Of a stretch of 64,000 nt of DNA, positions 54,471-62,748 are shown in pieces. The notes beneath the pieces are model-generated. The model had not been told where the DNA came from and ran no database searches. It worked only from the letters and a program-made list of their open reading frames with translations. Each line of letters opens with the position of its first letter. Position 1 is the stretch's first letter. Source of the DNA: DAOQVR01 sp035341665 (GTDB taxonomy: Bacteria > Chloroflexota > Anaerolineae > JAAYZQ01); assembly GCA_035341665.1 (NCBI GenBank), contig DAOQVR010000020.1, forward strand, positions 1 through 64,000. Direction: 5' to 3'. The position numbers were made by a program, and so were the translations under genes.

Positions 54471-54645
54471 AGGTCAGGCTTGTGCTCCCGTTTGGCATGC
54501 AGCTAGGCGGCTTGCATGCTCTCGGCCTGTTCCTTCTTCCGGAAGTGCGGCGGGTTGTCCTGCCCCAAACAGCTTGCCCAAGACAGCCATGCATGGTACA
54601 ATCCTAGGTAGAACAGGGGAGACAGCATGGAGAGAGTAAGGCAGC
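54471..54645 (+). repeat. Duplicated upstream region of the second hicBA pair
   Basis: Matches 42680-42864 along most of its length, from TTGTCTTC(A/G)CAGGTCA to the first six codons of hicB. This is the intact copy. Confidence 0.75.
54574..54602 (+). promoter_or_regulatory. Promoter of the second hicBA pair
   Basis: TTGCCC (54574-54579), 17 bases, TACAAT (54597-54602). Confidence 0.6.
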
Positions 54646-54893
54646 TGACAGCAGTTATCGAGCGCGAAGGAGACGGCTACGTCGCTACCTGTCCGGAGCT
54701 GGACGTTGTCAGCCAGGGCAAGACGGTCGAAGAGGCGCGGCTGAACCTGGTGGAGGCGGTGGAAGGCTTCTTCGAGGTGGCGTCGCCGTCCGAGATCCGG
54801 CGCAGGCTGAAGACAGAGACCTACATCATGCCCATCATGCCAGTTGTCCCCTCAAGGCGACCCAAACATGCTGTGAGGTCGCCAGGTGCCTAG
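54627..54893 (+). CDS. hicB: HicB-family antitoxin
   Basis: An 88-residue HicB-like protein, LTAVIEREGDGYVATCPELD and VSQGKTVEEARLNLVEAVEG being diagnostic. The C-terminal tail is basic and Pro-rich (PVVPSRRPKHAVRSPGA). GGGGAGAC precedes the ATG. Overlaps the following hicA by eight bases. It differs clearly from the first HicB and is not a recent copy of it. Confidence 0.87.
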   Translation: MERVRQLTAVIEREGDGYVATCPELDVVSQGKTVEEARLNLVEAVEGFFEVASPSEIRRRLKTETYIMPIMPVVPSRRPKHAVRSPGA

Positions 54894-55110
54894 GCTGCGG
54901 GTCCTGTCCGGAAGGCAAGTCTGCAAGATCATGGCTGAGCACGGGTTCGAGCAGGTGCGGCAGAAGGGCAGCCATCTGATCATGCAGAAGAGGGCGGGCA
55001 ACACTACTGTCACCGTACCCGTACCGGATCACGATGAGCTGAGGATGGGTACGCTCCTGGGAATCATCAGGCAGTCCGGGCTTCCGCGTTCGCTGTTCGA
55101 GACCGAGTGA
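54886..55110 (+). CDS. hicA: HicA-family mRNA interferase toxin
   Basis: A 74-residue HicA-like protein: SGRQVCKIMAEHGFEQVRQK and GSHLIMQKRAG with the catalytic histidine in KGSH, then TVTVPVPDHDELRMGTL and the C-terminal helix LGIIRQSGLPRSLFE. Start is GTG at 54886 inside hicB, giving coupled translation. Confidence 0.87.
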   Translation: MPRLRVLSGRQVCKIMAEHGFEQVRQKGSHLIMQKRAGNTTVTVPVPDHDELRMGTLLGIIRQSGLPRSLFETE

Positions 55111-55295
55111 GGCTGGCGCCGCACCCGGTCGGCTCTCCGGAGCCTTTCGGTACGTTCGTTGATCTCTCCTCCCCGCATTTGGCGGACTCCGGCGCTGTTA
55201 GTCGCGCGGTAGCATACCGTTGCGGCGGCGTCGCGGGTTGGCGCCCCTGCAGGCTGTGGGAACTCAGCTCGCCAACCTGTCGCTCCACCGGATTC

Positions 55296-55333
55296 GTGTC
55301 TGACAAAAACAGGGATATGCGCAGTCTACCCTT
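55296..55333. repeat. 38-bp repeat, first copy
   Basis: GTGTCTGACAAAAACAGGGA and the following 18 bases to GTCTACCCTT recur at 57533-57570 with one mismatch. The two copies bracket the AbiEi/AbiEii pair. The stretch 55111-55461 holds no supported gene. Confidence 0.8.
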
Positions 55334-55461
55334 CCGAGTCGAATACCTGTAGACGGTGTTCCTGTTGGCCGCGCATGGCCGGACCTGTTCGTCTGCCGGG
55401 CCCTACTCGACGGCGCGCAGACACTGCTCGGGTATTCAGGACGTCTATGTCGCGCTTGATG

Positions 55462-55490
55462 TTGCGCTGCACGGGCCTTCTGCGTATACT
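55462..55490 (+). promoter_or_regulatory. Promoter of the plus-strand AbiE pair
   Basis: TTGCGC (55462-55467), 17 bases, TATACT (55485-55490). Confidence 0.6.
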
Positions 55491-55509
55491 CTGTTACGGA
55501 GATCGCGCC

Positions 55510-55530
55510 TTGTGACATATTTAGTCACAA
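55510..55530 (+). promoter_or_regulatory. Operator-like inverted repeat, likely AbiEi site
   Basis: TTGTGAC-ATATTTA-GTCACAA is a perfect 7-bp inverted repeat with a 7-base centre, about 20 bases after the -10. AbiEi antitoxins bind inverted repeats in their own promoter region and repress it. Confidence 0.6.
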
Positions 55531-55572
55531 ACTGCGATCAGCGTAAGAAACTGCATGGAGACGGAGCTATCG

Positions 55573-56397
55573 ATGTCCCGCTCTTTGTCCGACCTAGAAG
55601 CCAGGCTGATCCTGCGCCTGGAGTGGGAAAAGCAACCGGTGGTGACCATCGAAGAGACGATGGGCATCTTGGGCTGCTCGTATGACCACGCCCGCCAAGT
55701 GCTCCACCGCCTTGCGCGCCGCCGCTGGCTGATGCCTCTCACTCCCGGCAAGTATGAGCTGATCCCGGCTGAACGTGGCGAGCATGCCTTTCCCGATACC
55801 AATTCCCTGTTCATCGGGAGCGCATTGGTCGAGCCTTACTACTTCTCCTATGCCACCGCGGCCTTCTTTCACGGCCTTTCCACCCAGGCTTCTGCCACGG
55901 TCTATGTGGCCACCACGGTGCGCACCCGGAGCCGCACCTACCAGGTGCGCGGAAAGGAGTATCGGCTGGTCCTCCAGCCTGCGGACAAGTTCTTCGGGTC
56001 CGTGGAGGTGAATGCCTACGGCAGCCGCGTGCGTATGGCCGAGCCGGAAAAGACTGTCGTCGACGCTCTGGATCGGCCCGAATACGCAGGCGACATCCCC
56101 GAGATCGCCGGCATGCTTCGGCGCGGTGAAGGACGTCTCAATTGGCACAAGCTGGCCGAGTATGGCCTTCGCTACCGGTCCCAGGCACTGATCCAGCGCC
56201 TGGGCTACCTCCTCGACTTTCTCCAGTTGCCGGCTGCGGCGCAGGTGCGTGACTTGCTGCTAGCCGGCGTAGGCAAGAGCACGCCGTATCTCGGCCGGCC
56301 AGGGAGATGGGGCACCGGCGGCGAGTACGGCTCCACCTGGCACATCGTCGATAACGTGCCGCGCCAGGAACTGCTGGCTGAGATCGAGGTGAGATGA
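55573..56397 (+). CDS. AbiEi-type antitoxin
   Basis: A 274-residue protein with an N-terminal winged helix (VVTIEETMGILGCSYDHARQ and VLHRLARRRWLMPL) and an AbiEi C-terminal domain (PYYFSYATAAFFHGLSTQAS, FFGSVEVNAYGSRVRMAEPE, KTVVDALDRPEYAG). Type IV antitoxin and autorepressor. I prefer the ATG at 55573, with GGAG seven bases upstream; the ATG at 55555 is the alternative. Overlaps the toxin start by four bases (ATGA). Confidence 0.87.
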   Translation: MSRSLSDLEARLILRLEWEKQPVVTIEETMGILGCSYDHARQVLHRLARRRWLMPLTPGKYELIPAERGEHAFPDTNSLFIGSALVEPYYFSYATAAFFHGLSTQASATVYVATTVRTRSRTYQVRGKEYRLVLQPADKFFGSVEVNAYGSRVRMAEPEKTVVDALDRPEYAGDIPEIAGMLRRGEGRLNWHKLAEYGLRYRSQALIQRLGYLLDFLQLPAAAQVRDLLLAGVGKSTPYLGRPGRWGTGGEYGSTWHIVDNVPRQELLAEIEVR

Positions 56398-57308
56398 TGA
56401 TCGAAAAGCGACTCGTGCAGTGGTATGCGGCCGACGCCGGCGTGGATCTGGACATCGCCGAACGGGAAATCGTCCTGACCTATGTGCTCTGCATCTTGTC
56501 CGAACAGGGCTTGCTCGAACGGTTGGCCTTCAAGGGCGGTACCGCCCTGCGCAAGATCCACCTGGGTGCGCCGGGGCGTTTCAGCCTGGATCTCGACTTC
56601 ACCGCTACCGGTGGTGACTCCCCTGACGGCCTGGCGCTGGATCTGGCCGCCACGCTGCACGGGCAGACCTACCACGGGCTCACCTTCACAACGCCAGACT
56701 CTGAGTACTATGCCACGGCCGACTCCTGCGGCGTGGAGGTCACCTATAGCCACGACTGGGTCACGGCCGGCCGGTTTGGCTTGCAGATTAGCTTTCGGGC
56801 CCGACCCCTGCTGCCTGTCAGGCCCATGCCGCTGCGCCGGGAGCGCTACTTCGATTGGCTTGGAGTCGTGCCGCCACGCGTGCCCTCGCTGGACCTACAG
56901 GAGCTGATCGGCGAGAAGGTGCGGACCGCGGTCCAGCGCAGCCGTGTGCGCGACCTGTATGACCTATACCAGTTAGCCAGCCAACCCTATGACCGGAGCC
57001 TGGTGCGGCGCATTGCCGTGATCAAGTGCTGGGAGACGCGATATGCCTTTGAGTCGGCAGCCTTTCTGTCCAGCTTGGCCCAGGGTAAGTATGACTGGTC
57101 CGATCTCGCGCGGCTGGTTCGCCCGGACCGGCTCGTGGCTCCTGCCGAGCTGGTCGGGGGTGTGCAGCGCGGCTACCAGTTCTTGGCTGACCTGACTCCC
57201 GAGGAGGGACAGCTCGCCGTCGATCCGCACGGCCGCGAGGTGCGGCTATACCAAGAGTTGCTGGGCACAGTGGCGGCGTGGAGCACGCGCCCAGGGTCCG
57301 ACGGTTGA
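56394..57308 (+). CDS. AbiEii-type nucleotidyltransferase toxin
   Basis: A 304-residue AbiEii protein. Motifs: LAFKGGTALRKIHLGAPGRF, SLDLDFTATGG (catalytic acids), LIGEKVRTAVQRSRVRDLYD (motifs III and IV) and a helical C-terminal domain. It is longer than, and clearly different from, the 40.9 kb AbiEii, so the two systems are independent acquisitions. Acts as a tRNA nucleotidyltransferase-type toxin in the known family. Confidence 0.9.
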   Translation: MMIEKRLVQWYAADAGVDLDIAEREIVLTYVLCILSEQGLLERLAFKGGTALRKIHLGAPGRFSLDLDFTATGGDSPDGLALDLAATLHGQTYHGLTFTTPDSEYYATADSCGVEVTYSHDWVTAGRFGLQISFRARPLLPVRPMPLRRERYFDWLGVVPPRVPSLDLQELIGEKVRTAVQRSRVRDLYDLYQLASQPYDRSLVRRIAVIKCWETRYAFESAAFLSSLAQGKYDWSDLARLVRPDRLVAPAELVGGVQRGYQFLADLTPEEGQLAVDPHGREVRLYQELLGTVAAWSTRPGSDG

Positions 57309-57532
57309 GCCATATCCCACCTTGGCGTTAGCGTCTTGTCCAGTGGTGTAGATTTCCCAGCCTGCTATGCTAGCCTTCAAGCACGGCATGGCAGCAGGCA
57401 TGTCTACAGCGGTATACGAAGTCTACCCTTCCGGATTATATACCTGTACTTGCGTCCCTGTGAACAGGATGCCGCGCCTGCCTCAGGGGAATACGCCTAG
57501 GGTGGCCGCCGAGCTCTCGCCCCAGCGGATAA

Positions 57533-57767
57533 GTGTCTGACAAAAACAGGGATGTGCGCAGTCTACCCTTGGGGGCACTCTCCCAAGCCCCACCAGAATC
57601 GGTGGAGTTCCGATTGGCATTGCCAACCGTGGTGAGCCGGCCTGCGGGCCGGCTTGGTCTTGGAGATCCAAGCCGACGAGACGGGCATCAGGTGTTGCTC
57701 ATCGAGACTTGACGTTCGAAAGGGAGCCTGGTACGCTCTAGCCGAGATGGTGAGGGAGAAGTCGAAA
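57533..57767. repeat. Composite repeat: 38-bp copy plus diverged DUF433 upstream copy B
   Basis: 57533-57570 is the second copy of the 55296 repeat. It runs into CCCTTGGGGGCACTCTCCC and a diverged copy, to 57767, of the sequence upstream of DUF433 (39932-40116), including TTGACG-17-TACGCT and GGTGAGGGAGAAGTCGAAA. No DUF433 gene follows; the frame instead ends after ISIYRQFEVPRETLWR. The rest of 57309-58008 has no supported gene. Confidence 0.75.
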
Positions 57768-58008
57768 GGGGGCATCTCGATCTATCGGCAATTCGAGGTT
57801 CCCAGGGAAACCCTGTGGCGCTAGGATCGGCCCCAGTCTACGTTCCGAAAAAGCCTGGAATGGGGTTGTTCACCTTGAGTGGCCGGGTTGCACGGATCCG
57901 CATGTTCTGCCAGCATAGGGTCGCAGGCAGCTGACGCCGAGGCTGTTAGGCGGTTGCCCAGCGGAATCGACAACGGTGACGCATCACTCACTCAGTACCG
58001 AAGCGCCC

Positions 58009-58953
58009 ATGATCCCTGGGTTGGTCCTTCGTCACTTTCGTGGCGAAGCAGACTGGCCCCACATCGCGGCCGTTATTAACGCCAGCCTCGCCGCCGACGG
58101 GAACAGCGAGCGCATCACGACGGAAAGGCTGGCCAACATCTACACACATCCTGTCCACTGGGATCCGCAGCAGGACACCCTGCTCGTGGAGGTAGACGGG
58201 ACGCTGATTGGCTATGCCAACACCGAATGGCGACAGGAGGACGACGGTGCCTGCCCGCACTTCATCCACTTGCACCTGGTGGCAGAGTGGCGCGCCTGTG
58301 GTCTGGAGCTGGCTATGCAGCGCTACATGGAGCGATGCGCACGGGTGGCGGCCACTGCCGGACCCGGTAGCGTGCGCCATTGGTTCGCCAGCAACGTGCC
58401 GGAGACCTGGCAGGCACATGTCAGTACACTTCGTGCCTTGGGCTATGCCCCTGTGCGCTACTACTTTGAGATGCAGCGCCCCTTGGACGATGACTTGCCC
58501 CCGGCTGTCTTGCCGATCGGCCTCGCGCTCCTACCAGCGTCCCCCCAACACTATCGCGCGATATGGGAGGCGGGTGAGGAATGCTTCCGTGACCAACAGG
58601 ACCATGTCGCTCCCAGCGAGGAGAGCTACCGCGCGTGGATAGCCACGCCGGATCTGGACCCGAGCCTGTGGCTTGTGGCATGGGGCGGCGATCAGGTTGC
58701 CGGCGCTGCGATCAACGCCATCCACGGAGACGCCTGGGGCGAGACGGATGACCTGTTCGTGCGCCGCCCCTGGCGCAGGCAGGGCCTGGGACGTGCCCTG
58801 CTCGTCGGCAGCTTGCACCTCTTCAAGGCGCGAGGGCTGTCTGCCGCGGGACTGGGTGTTGAAGCTGACAACATATCCGGCGCCCTGGATTTGTATCAGA
58901 GCGTTGGCTTTCGTCCGTACCAGCGCGTGGTATCTTATCGCAAGCCAATGTAA
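58009..58953 (+). CDS. GNAT family N-acetyltransferase, tandem-domain
   Basis: A 314-residue protein with two GNAT-like halves. The first contains LVEVDGTLIGYANTEWRQED; the second has LFVRRPWRRQGLGRALLVGS, a full acetyl-CoA loop, and NISGALDLYQSVGFRPYQRV. Start ATG at 58009 is chosen over the GTG at 57976 because it gives the usual IxLRHFRGEAD opening. Substrate unknown. It marks the right edge of the toxin-antitoxin zone. Confidence 0.82.
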   Translation: MIPGLVLRHFRGEADWPHIAAVINASLAADGNSERITTERLANIYTHPVHWDPQQDTLLVEVDGTLIGYANTEWRQEDDGACPHFIHLHLVAEWRACGLELAMQRYMERCARVAATAGPGSVRHWFASNVPETWQAHVSTLRALGYAPVRYYFEMQRPLDDDLPPAVLPIGLALLPASPQHYRAIWEAGEECFRDQQDHVAPSEESYRAWIATPDLDPSLWLVAWGGDQVAGAAINAIHGDAWGETDDLFVRRPWRRQGLGRALLVGSLHLFKARGLSAAGLGVEADNISGALDLYQSVGFRPYQRVVSYRKPM

Positions 58954-58994
58954 CCTTGGCTGGGCTCGTCAGAGAGGTGCCGTCAGTCTGTGTG

Positions 58995-59726
58995 AGGGTA
59001 GGACGACGGCTGGCTTCTTCAGCATCGCACGTTGTCCTGGAATTGGAGCGTCAATCGGCCGAAGGACCGTTCCAGCTCCCCACCAATATCCCCACCCACT
59101 ATGGGGGAACGGGCCGGGATCAGTGGGCGTGGGCTCTGTGCGATGCGCCGCCCATCGTATACGCCCTGGTCAAGTTCGGCCTGGGAGGCGTGCCGCCGGT
59201 GGAAACGGCCGTCGAACACCTGGTCGGATTGCTGCGTGACAACGGTTGGCCTTGCGCCGTTTCCAAGGAACTGGGCAGGTTCCGCGGGCCGGGGCGCAGA
59301 GACGATCCCTGCCCGTTTGCCAACCTGGCCATGCTCTAGGCACTGTCGGCCGTTGAGGAACTGCGCGACAGCCATGCGGGTCACGTGGGGGCGGAGACGC
59401 TTCTGACCCTATGGAGCGAGAGCACCACGCGGCACCCCTACATGTTCTACATGGGCACCGACTTTCGCAGGCTCAAGGTCCCCTTTGCCTGGTACGATCT
59501 CATGCACGTGCTGGAGGTCCTTTCCCGCTTCTCCTGGCTTCGGAGCGACAGCCGGCTGCTCGACATGGTTGCGAACCTTCAGGGCAAGGCGGATGAGCAG
59601 GGGCGCTTCACCCTCGAATCCACCTGGACGGCGTGGAAGGATTGGGAGTTCGGGCAGAAGAAGGAACCTTCCCGGTGGTTGACGCTGTTGGCGTGGCGGG
59701 CTATTCGGAGAGTCGAAATCGACTGA
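58995..59726 (+). pseudogene. Prenyltransferase/cyclase-like gene with in-frame amber codon
   Basis: One reading frame encodes LPTNIPTHYGGTGRDQWAWA, a central DDPCPFANLAML, then TAG at 59337-59339, then in the same frame ALSAVEELRDSHAGHVGAET, TLWSESTTRHPYMFYMGTDF and SRWLTLLAWRAIRRVEID. Both sides match one family of alpha-helical barrel proteins often misnamed nitrogen fixation protein. The first part also lacks the expected N-terminal third. So the gene is truncated and interrupted by a single UAG; readthrough is unlikely but not excluded. Confidence 0.7.
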
Positions 59727-59962
59727 GACACTCACCACGCTGCCGCAATGGCGCTCTATGGCGGCCCCTGGATGCCCGGCAGTTGCGCGGGCCAGACGCG
59801 AGGCTGAGATCGAGAGACAGTGACTGCAGGCTGCATGGACGGTTGAAGGAGACGGCACAAGCTGGACTGCAAGAAGGAGAGGGATTCGCAGTGCAGGGGC
59901 CCTGGCCGGAAGGACCTTAGCCTGTCGGAGAACCGGAACCCAGCAGGCCCGCGCTTTTCGAC
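59727..59962. other. Intergenic stretch before the phosphate locus
   Basis: No frame with recognisable features; short G/A-rich segments (GAAGGAGACGG, AAGGAGAGGG) only. Confidence 0.4.
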
Positions 59963-59991
59963 TTGACCAAGCCCTCGACAGAGGCTATAAT
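59963..59991 (+). promoter_or_regulatory. Promoter of the phoB-phoR-like operon
   Basis: TTGACC (59963-59968), 17 bases, TATAAT (59986-59991). Confidence 0.7.
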
Positions 59992-60120
59992 GGGGCTGTG
60001 GCTGCTTCGTCCTGCTCCACGGGTGGGGGTCGAGCACCGCTGTCCTGAGCAGCCAGATGTGCGCCTCGATCAAGGCGATGCGCGCGAACGCGAGCCACAA
60101 CCGGAATCGGGACGGGTGTT

Positions 60121-60864
60121 ATGAGCAAGCAAGACAAGCAAAAGAAGAGGCAGGCACCGAAGCCCAAGCTGTTGGTCGTGGAAGACGACCTCACCTTGCT
60201 GGAAACGCTCGAGTACAATCTCACCGCCGAGGGGTATCGCGTCCTCACGGCCACTGACGGATTGGCGGCCGTGGAAGTAGCCCGCAAGGAGCGGCCGGAC
60301 CTGGTGGTGCTGGATGTCATGCTGCCGGGGTTGGACGGCTTCGAGGTGTGCCGCATCCTGCGCCGTGATTCGGCTGTTCCCATCCTGATGCTGACGGCCC
60401 GGGCGGGCGAGACCGATCGAGTGGTCGGCCTCGAGGTCGGAGCCGACGACTATCTCACCAAGCCGTTCAGTATGCGCGAGCTCCTGGCGCGGGTCAAGGC
60501 GCTGCTGCGCCGGGTGCGCCTGGACCGTGAGGGGCTGGGCAGGGAACACACGCTGCCGGCGGCCGACGCCCTCGTTTTTGGCGAGCTGACTATCGACCTG
60601 GACCGCCACGAGGCATTCCTGGGGGGGACTTCGCTGCGCCTCAAGCCGAAGGAGTTTGAGTTGCTGCTGTTTCTTGCCCGTCACAAGGGCATGGCTTTGT
60701 CGCGCGACCTCATCCTGGAGCGGGTGTGGGGCTGGGACTATGGCGGAGGCACCCGCACGGTCGATGTGCACGTCCGCTGGCTACGAGAAAAGATCGAGCC
60801 CACCCCAGCGGACCCCCAGCGTATTGCCACGGTGCGGGGGGTGGGGTACTGCTTCGAGGGCTGA
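60121..60864 (+). CDS. phoB: OmpR/PhoB-family response regulator
   Basis: A 247-residue two-domain regulator. The receiver has the acidic pair E21-D22-D23, phosphoacceptor D65 in LVVLDVMLPG, the conserved T in LMLTARAG and K in YLTKPFS. The C-terminal winged helix (LKPKEFELLLFLARHKG, GTRTVDVHVRWLREKI, ATVRGVGYCFEG) is of the OmpR/PhoB type. A short basic N-terminal extension (KQDKQKKRQAPKPK) precedes the receiver. The neighbouring kinase, direct repeats and pst genes identify it as the likely phosphate regulator. Confidence 0.9.
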   Translation: MSKQDKQKKRQAPKPKLLVVEDDLTLLETLEYNLTAEGYRVLTATDGLAAVEVARKERPDLVVLDVMLPGLDGFEVCRILRRDSAVPILMLTARAGETDRVVGLEVGADDYLTKPFSMRELLARVKALLRRVRLDREGLGREHTLPAADALVFGELTIDLDRHEAFLGGTSLRLKPKEFELLLFLARHKGMALSRDLILERVWGWDYGGGTRTVDVHVRWLREKIEPTPADPQRIATVRGVGYCFEG

Positions 60865-60871
60865 AGGAGCC

Positions 60872-62632
60872 ATGACCCACAGCATCCGCTGGCGCATCGC
60901 CGTGCCCTATGTGGTGTTGGTGGCCATCGCCACCCTGGGCTTGACATTGGTTCTGTCGCATGAAGTGCGCCAGGTGCGGATGGCCGACCTCGAGAACCAG
61001 CTCGTCGCCGATGCCCGGCTGCTGGCCGATGAGCTGGCGCCGGCATTCGGCCAGGGGGCAAGCGGCCAGGCGCTCGACGAACAAGCCAGGCACTGGGCCG
61101 ACGTGCTCCAGGCACGCGTCACGATCATCGGCGCCGATGGGACCGTACTGGGCGAGTCGCACGAGGACCGGACGCAGATGCAAAACCACCTGGACCGGCC
61201 GGAGATCCAGCAGGCGCTGGCTGCCGCCCAGGGCACCAGCATCCGCTACAGCGCCAGCCTCGGCTACGACATGATGTATGCTGTGGTGCCCGTCCGGGAT
61301 CCTGCCGGCGGGCGCATCACGGGCTTTGCCCGCGTCGCGCTTTCTCTGAAGGAGATCGACAGCGGCGTAAGCCGCCTCAGGACAGGCATCCTGCTGGCCG
61401 GCTTGGCCGCAGCCCTCGCAGGAGGAGCGCTGGCGGTGGCGATCGCGGAGGGGACGGCCCGGCCGCTGCGCCACCTGACCAAGGCCGCCGGGCGCATTGC
61501 GGAGGGCGACCTGTCAGGACGCCTGGCGGTCGGCCGGCGAGACGAAGTGGGGCAGCTTACGGCGGCGTTCCAGAACATGTCGGAGCAGCTCCAGGATCAG
61601 ATGTCGACCCTGGCCCGGGAGCGCGGGCGCCTGGCGGCCGTGCTGGAGCACATGGCCGATGGGGTGCTCATCACCGACGAGCTGGGCAATGTAGACCTGA
61701 TTAACCCGGCGGCAGCCCGGCTGCTGGGAGCGACGGACCACAAGGTTCTGGGGCGACGGCTTGGCCAGGTCGTACCCCACTACCAGATTCTCGAGTTGTG
61801 GAAGCGGTGCCACGATCAGGGCCAGGAGCAGCTGGAGGCAATGGAGATCAGCCATAGCGGGCTGTTCCTCCAGGTCATCGTCACTCCGTTTCAGGTGAGC
61901 GATGCTCGGGCCTTCCTGGTCATCCTCCAAGATCTGACTCGCATCCGGCGGCTGGAAACAGTCCGGCGCGACTTTATGGCCAACATCTCGCACGAGCTGC
62001 GCACGCCCCTGGCCGGCCTGAAGGCACTGGTCGACACGCTGCGCGGCGGGGCGCTCAAAGACCCGCCGGCAGCCAAGCGCTTTCTCAAGCGCATGGACGG
62101 TGAGGTCGATGCCCTGACTCAGATGGTCGAGGAGCTGCTGGAGCTGTCACGCATCGAGTCGGGTCAGGCCCCGCTGCGCCTGGGCCCCACACCCGTGGCT
62201 GATGTGCTCCTCCCGCCGACCGAACAGCTGCGCCACCAGGCTGAGCGAGCAGGGCTCGACTTGACCGTCGTCATCGCGCCCGAGGTCCCCTCCGTACTGG
62301 CCGATGTCGAGCGGGCGCGGAAGGTAGTTACCAACCTGGTGCACAACGCGTGTAAGTTCACGCCGGCCGGGGGTTCGATCGTGGTGGGCGCCATGTCCGC
62401 CGGTGAAGAGGTCGTCATCTCGGTCCAGGACACCGGCGTGGGCATCCCTGCAGAGGACTTGCCGCGCATCTTTGAGCGCTTCTACAAGGCCGACCGCGCC
62501 CGCAGCGGCGGCGGCACCGGGCTGGGCCTGGCCATTGCCAAGCACATCGTCCAAGGACATGGCGGGCGCATCTGGGTCGAGAGCGTCGAGGGCCAGGGCA
62601 GCACGTTCTGCTTCAGTCTACCCCGCTGTTAA
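60872..62632 (+). CDS. phoR: PhoR-type sensor histidine kinase
   Basis: A 586-residue membrane kinase. Helix at about 9-28, an external sensor region to about 175, second helix at about 172-195, HAMP domain (RPLRHLTKAAGRIAEGDLSG), PAS domain (VLEHMADGVLITDELGNVDL), HisKA with the phosphorylated histidine in FMANISHELRTPLAGLKALV, and HATPase_c with N-box NLVHNACKFTP and DTGVGIP, GTGLGLAI. This is the PhoR layout. Start ATG at 60872 follows AAGGAG. Its stop codon lies within the first PHO-box repeat. Confidence 0.92.
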   Translation: MTHSIRWRIAVPYVVLVAIATLGLTLVLSHEVRQVRMADLENQLVADARLLADELAPAFGQGASGQALDEQARHWADVLQARVTIIGADGTVLGESHEDRTQMQNHLDRPEIQQALAAAQGTSIRYSASLGYDMMYAVVPVRDPAGGRITGFARVALSLKEIDSGVSRLRTGILLAGLAAALAGGALAVAIAEGTARPLRHLTKAAGRIAEGDLSGRLAVGRRDEVGQLTAAFQNMSEQLQDQMSTLARERGRLAAVLEHMADGVLITDELGNVDLINPAAARLLGATDHKVLGRRLGQVVPHYQILELWKRCHDQGQEQLEAMEISHSGLFLQVIVTPFQVSDARAFLVILQDLTRIRRLETVRRDFMANISHELRTPLAGLKALVDTLRGGALKDPPAAKRFLKRMDGEVDALTQMVEELLELSRIESGQAPLRLGPTPVADVLLPPTEQLRHQAERAGLDLTVVIAPEVPSVLADVERARKVVTNLVHNACKFTPAGGSIVVGAMSAGEEVVISVQDTGVGIPAEDLPRIFERFYKADRARSGGGTGLGLAIAKHIVQGHGGRIWVESVEGQGSTFCFSLPRC

Positions 62633-62680
62633 CCAATCCTTAGCAAATCGTTTACCTCCCGTTATTCCGCTGTTAACCGG
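62626..62680 (+). promoter_or_regulatory. PHO box: five 11-bp direct repeats
   Basis: Consecutive 11-mers CTGTTAACCAA, TCCTTAGCAAA, TCGTTTACCTC, CCGTTATTCCG and CTGTTAACCGG. The common core is GTTAACC at positions 3-9. A TAGTCT -10 follows at 62688-62693 with no -35, as in PhoB-activated promoters. Confidence 0.75.
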
Positions 62681-62748
62681 CGCATCGTAGTCTCAACCTG
62701 GCAAGCACGGGCTTGCCCCAATACTGAACAGAAGAGAAGGAGACTATC

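Noticed and set aside
57749..57825. Short frame ending ISIYRQFEVPRETLWR as a DNA-binding protein
   Set aside because: Only about 25 codons; a junction product of repeat copy B with unrelated sequence.
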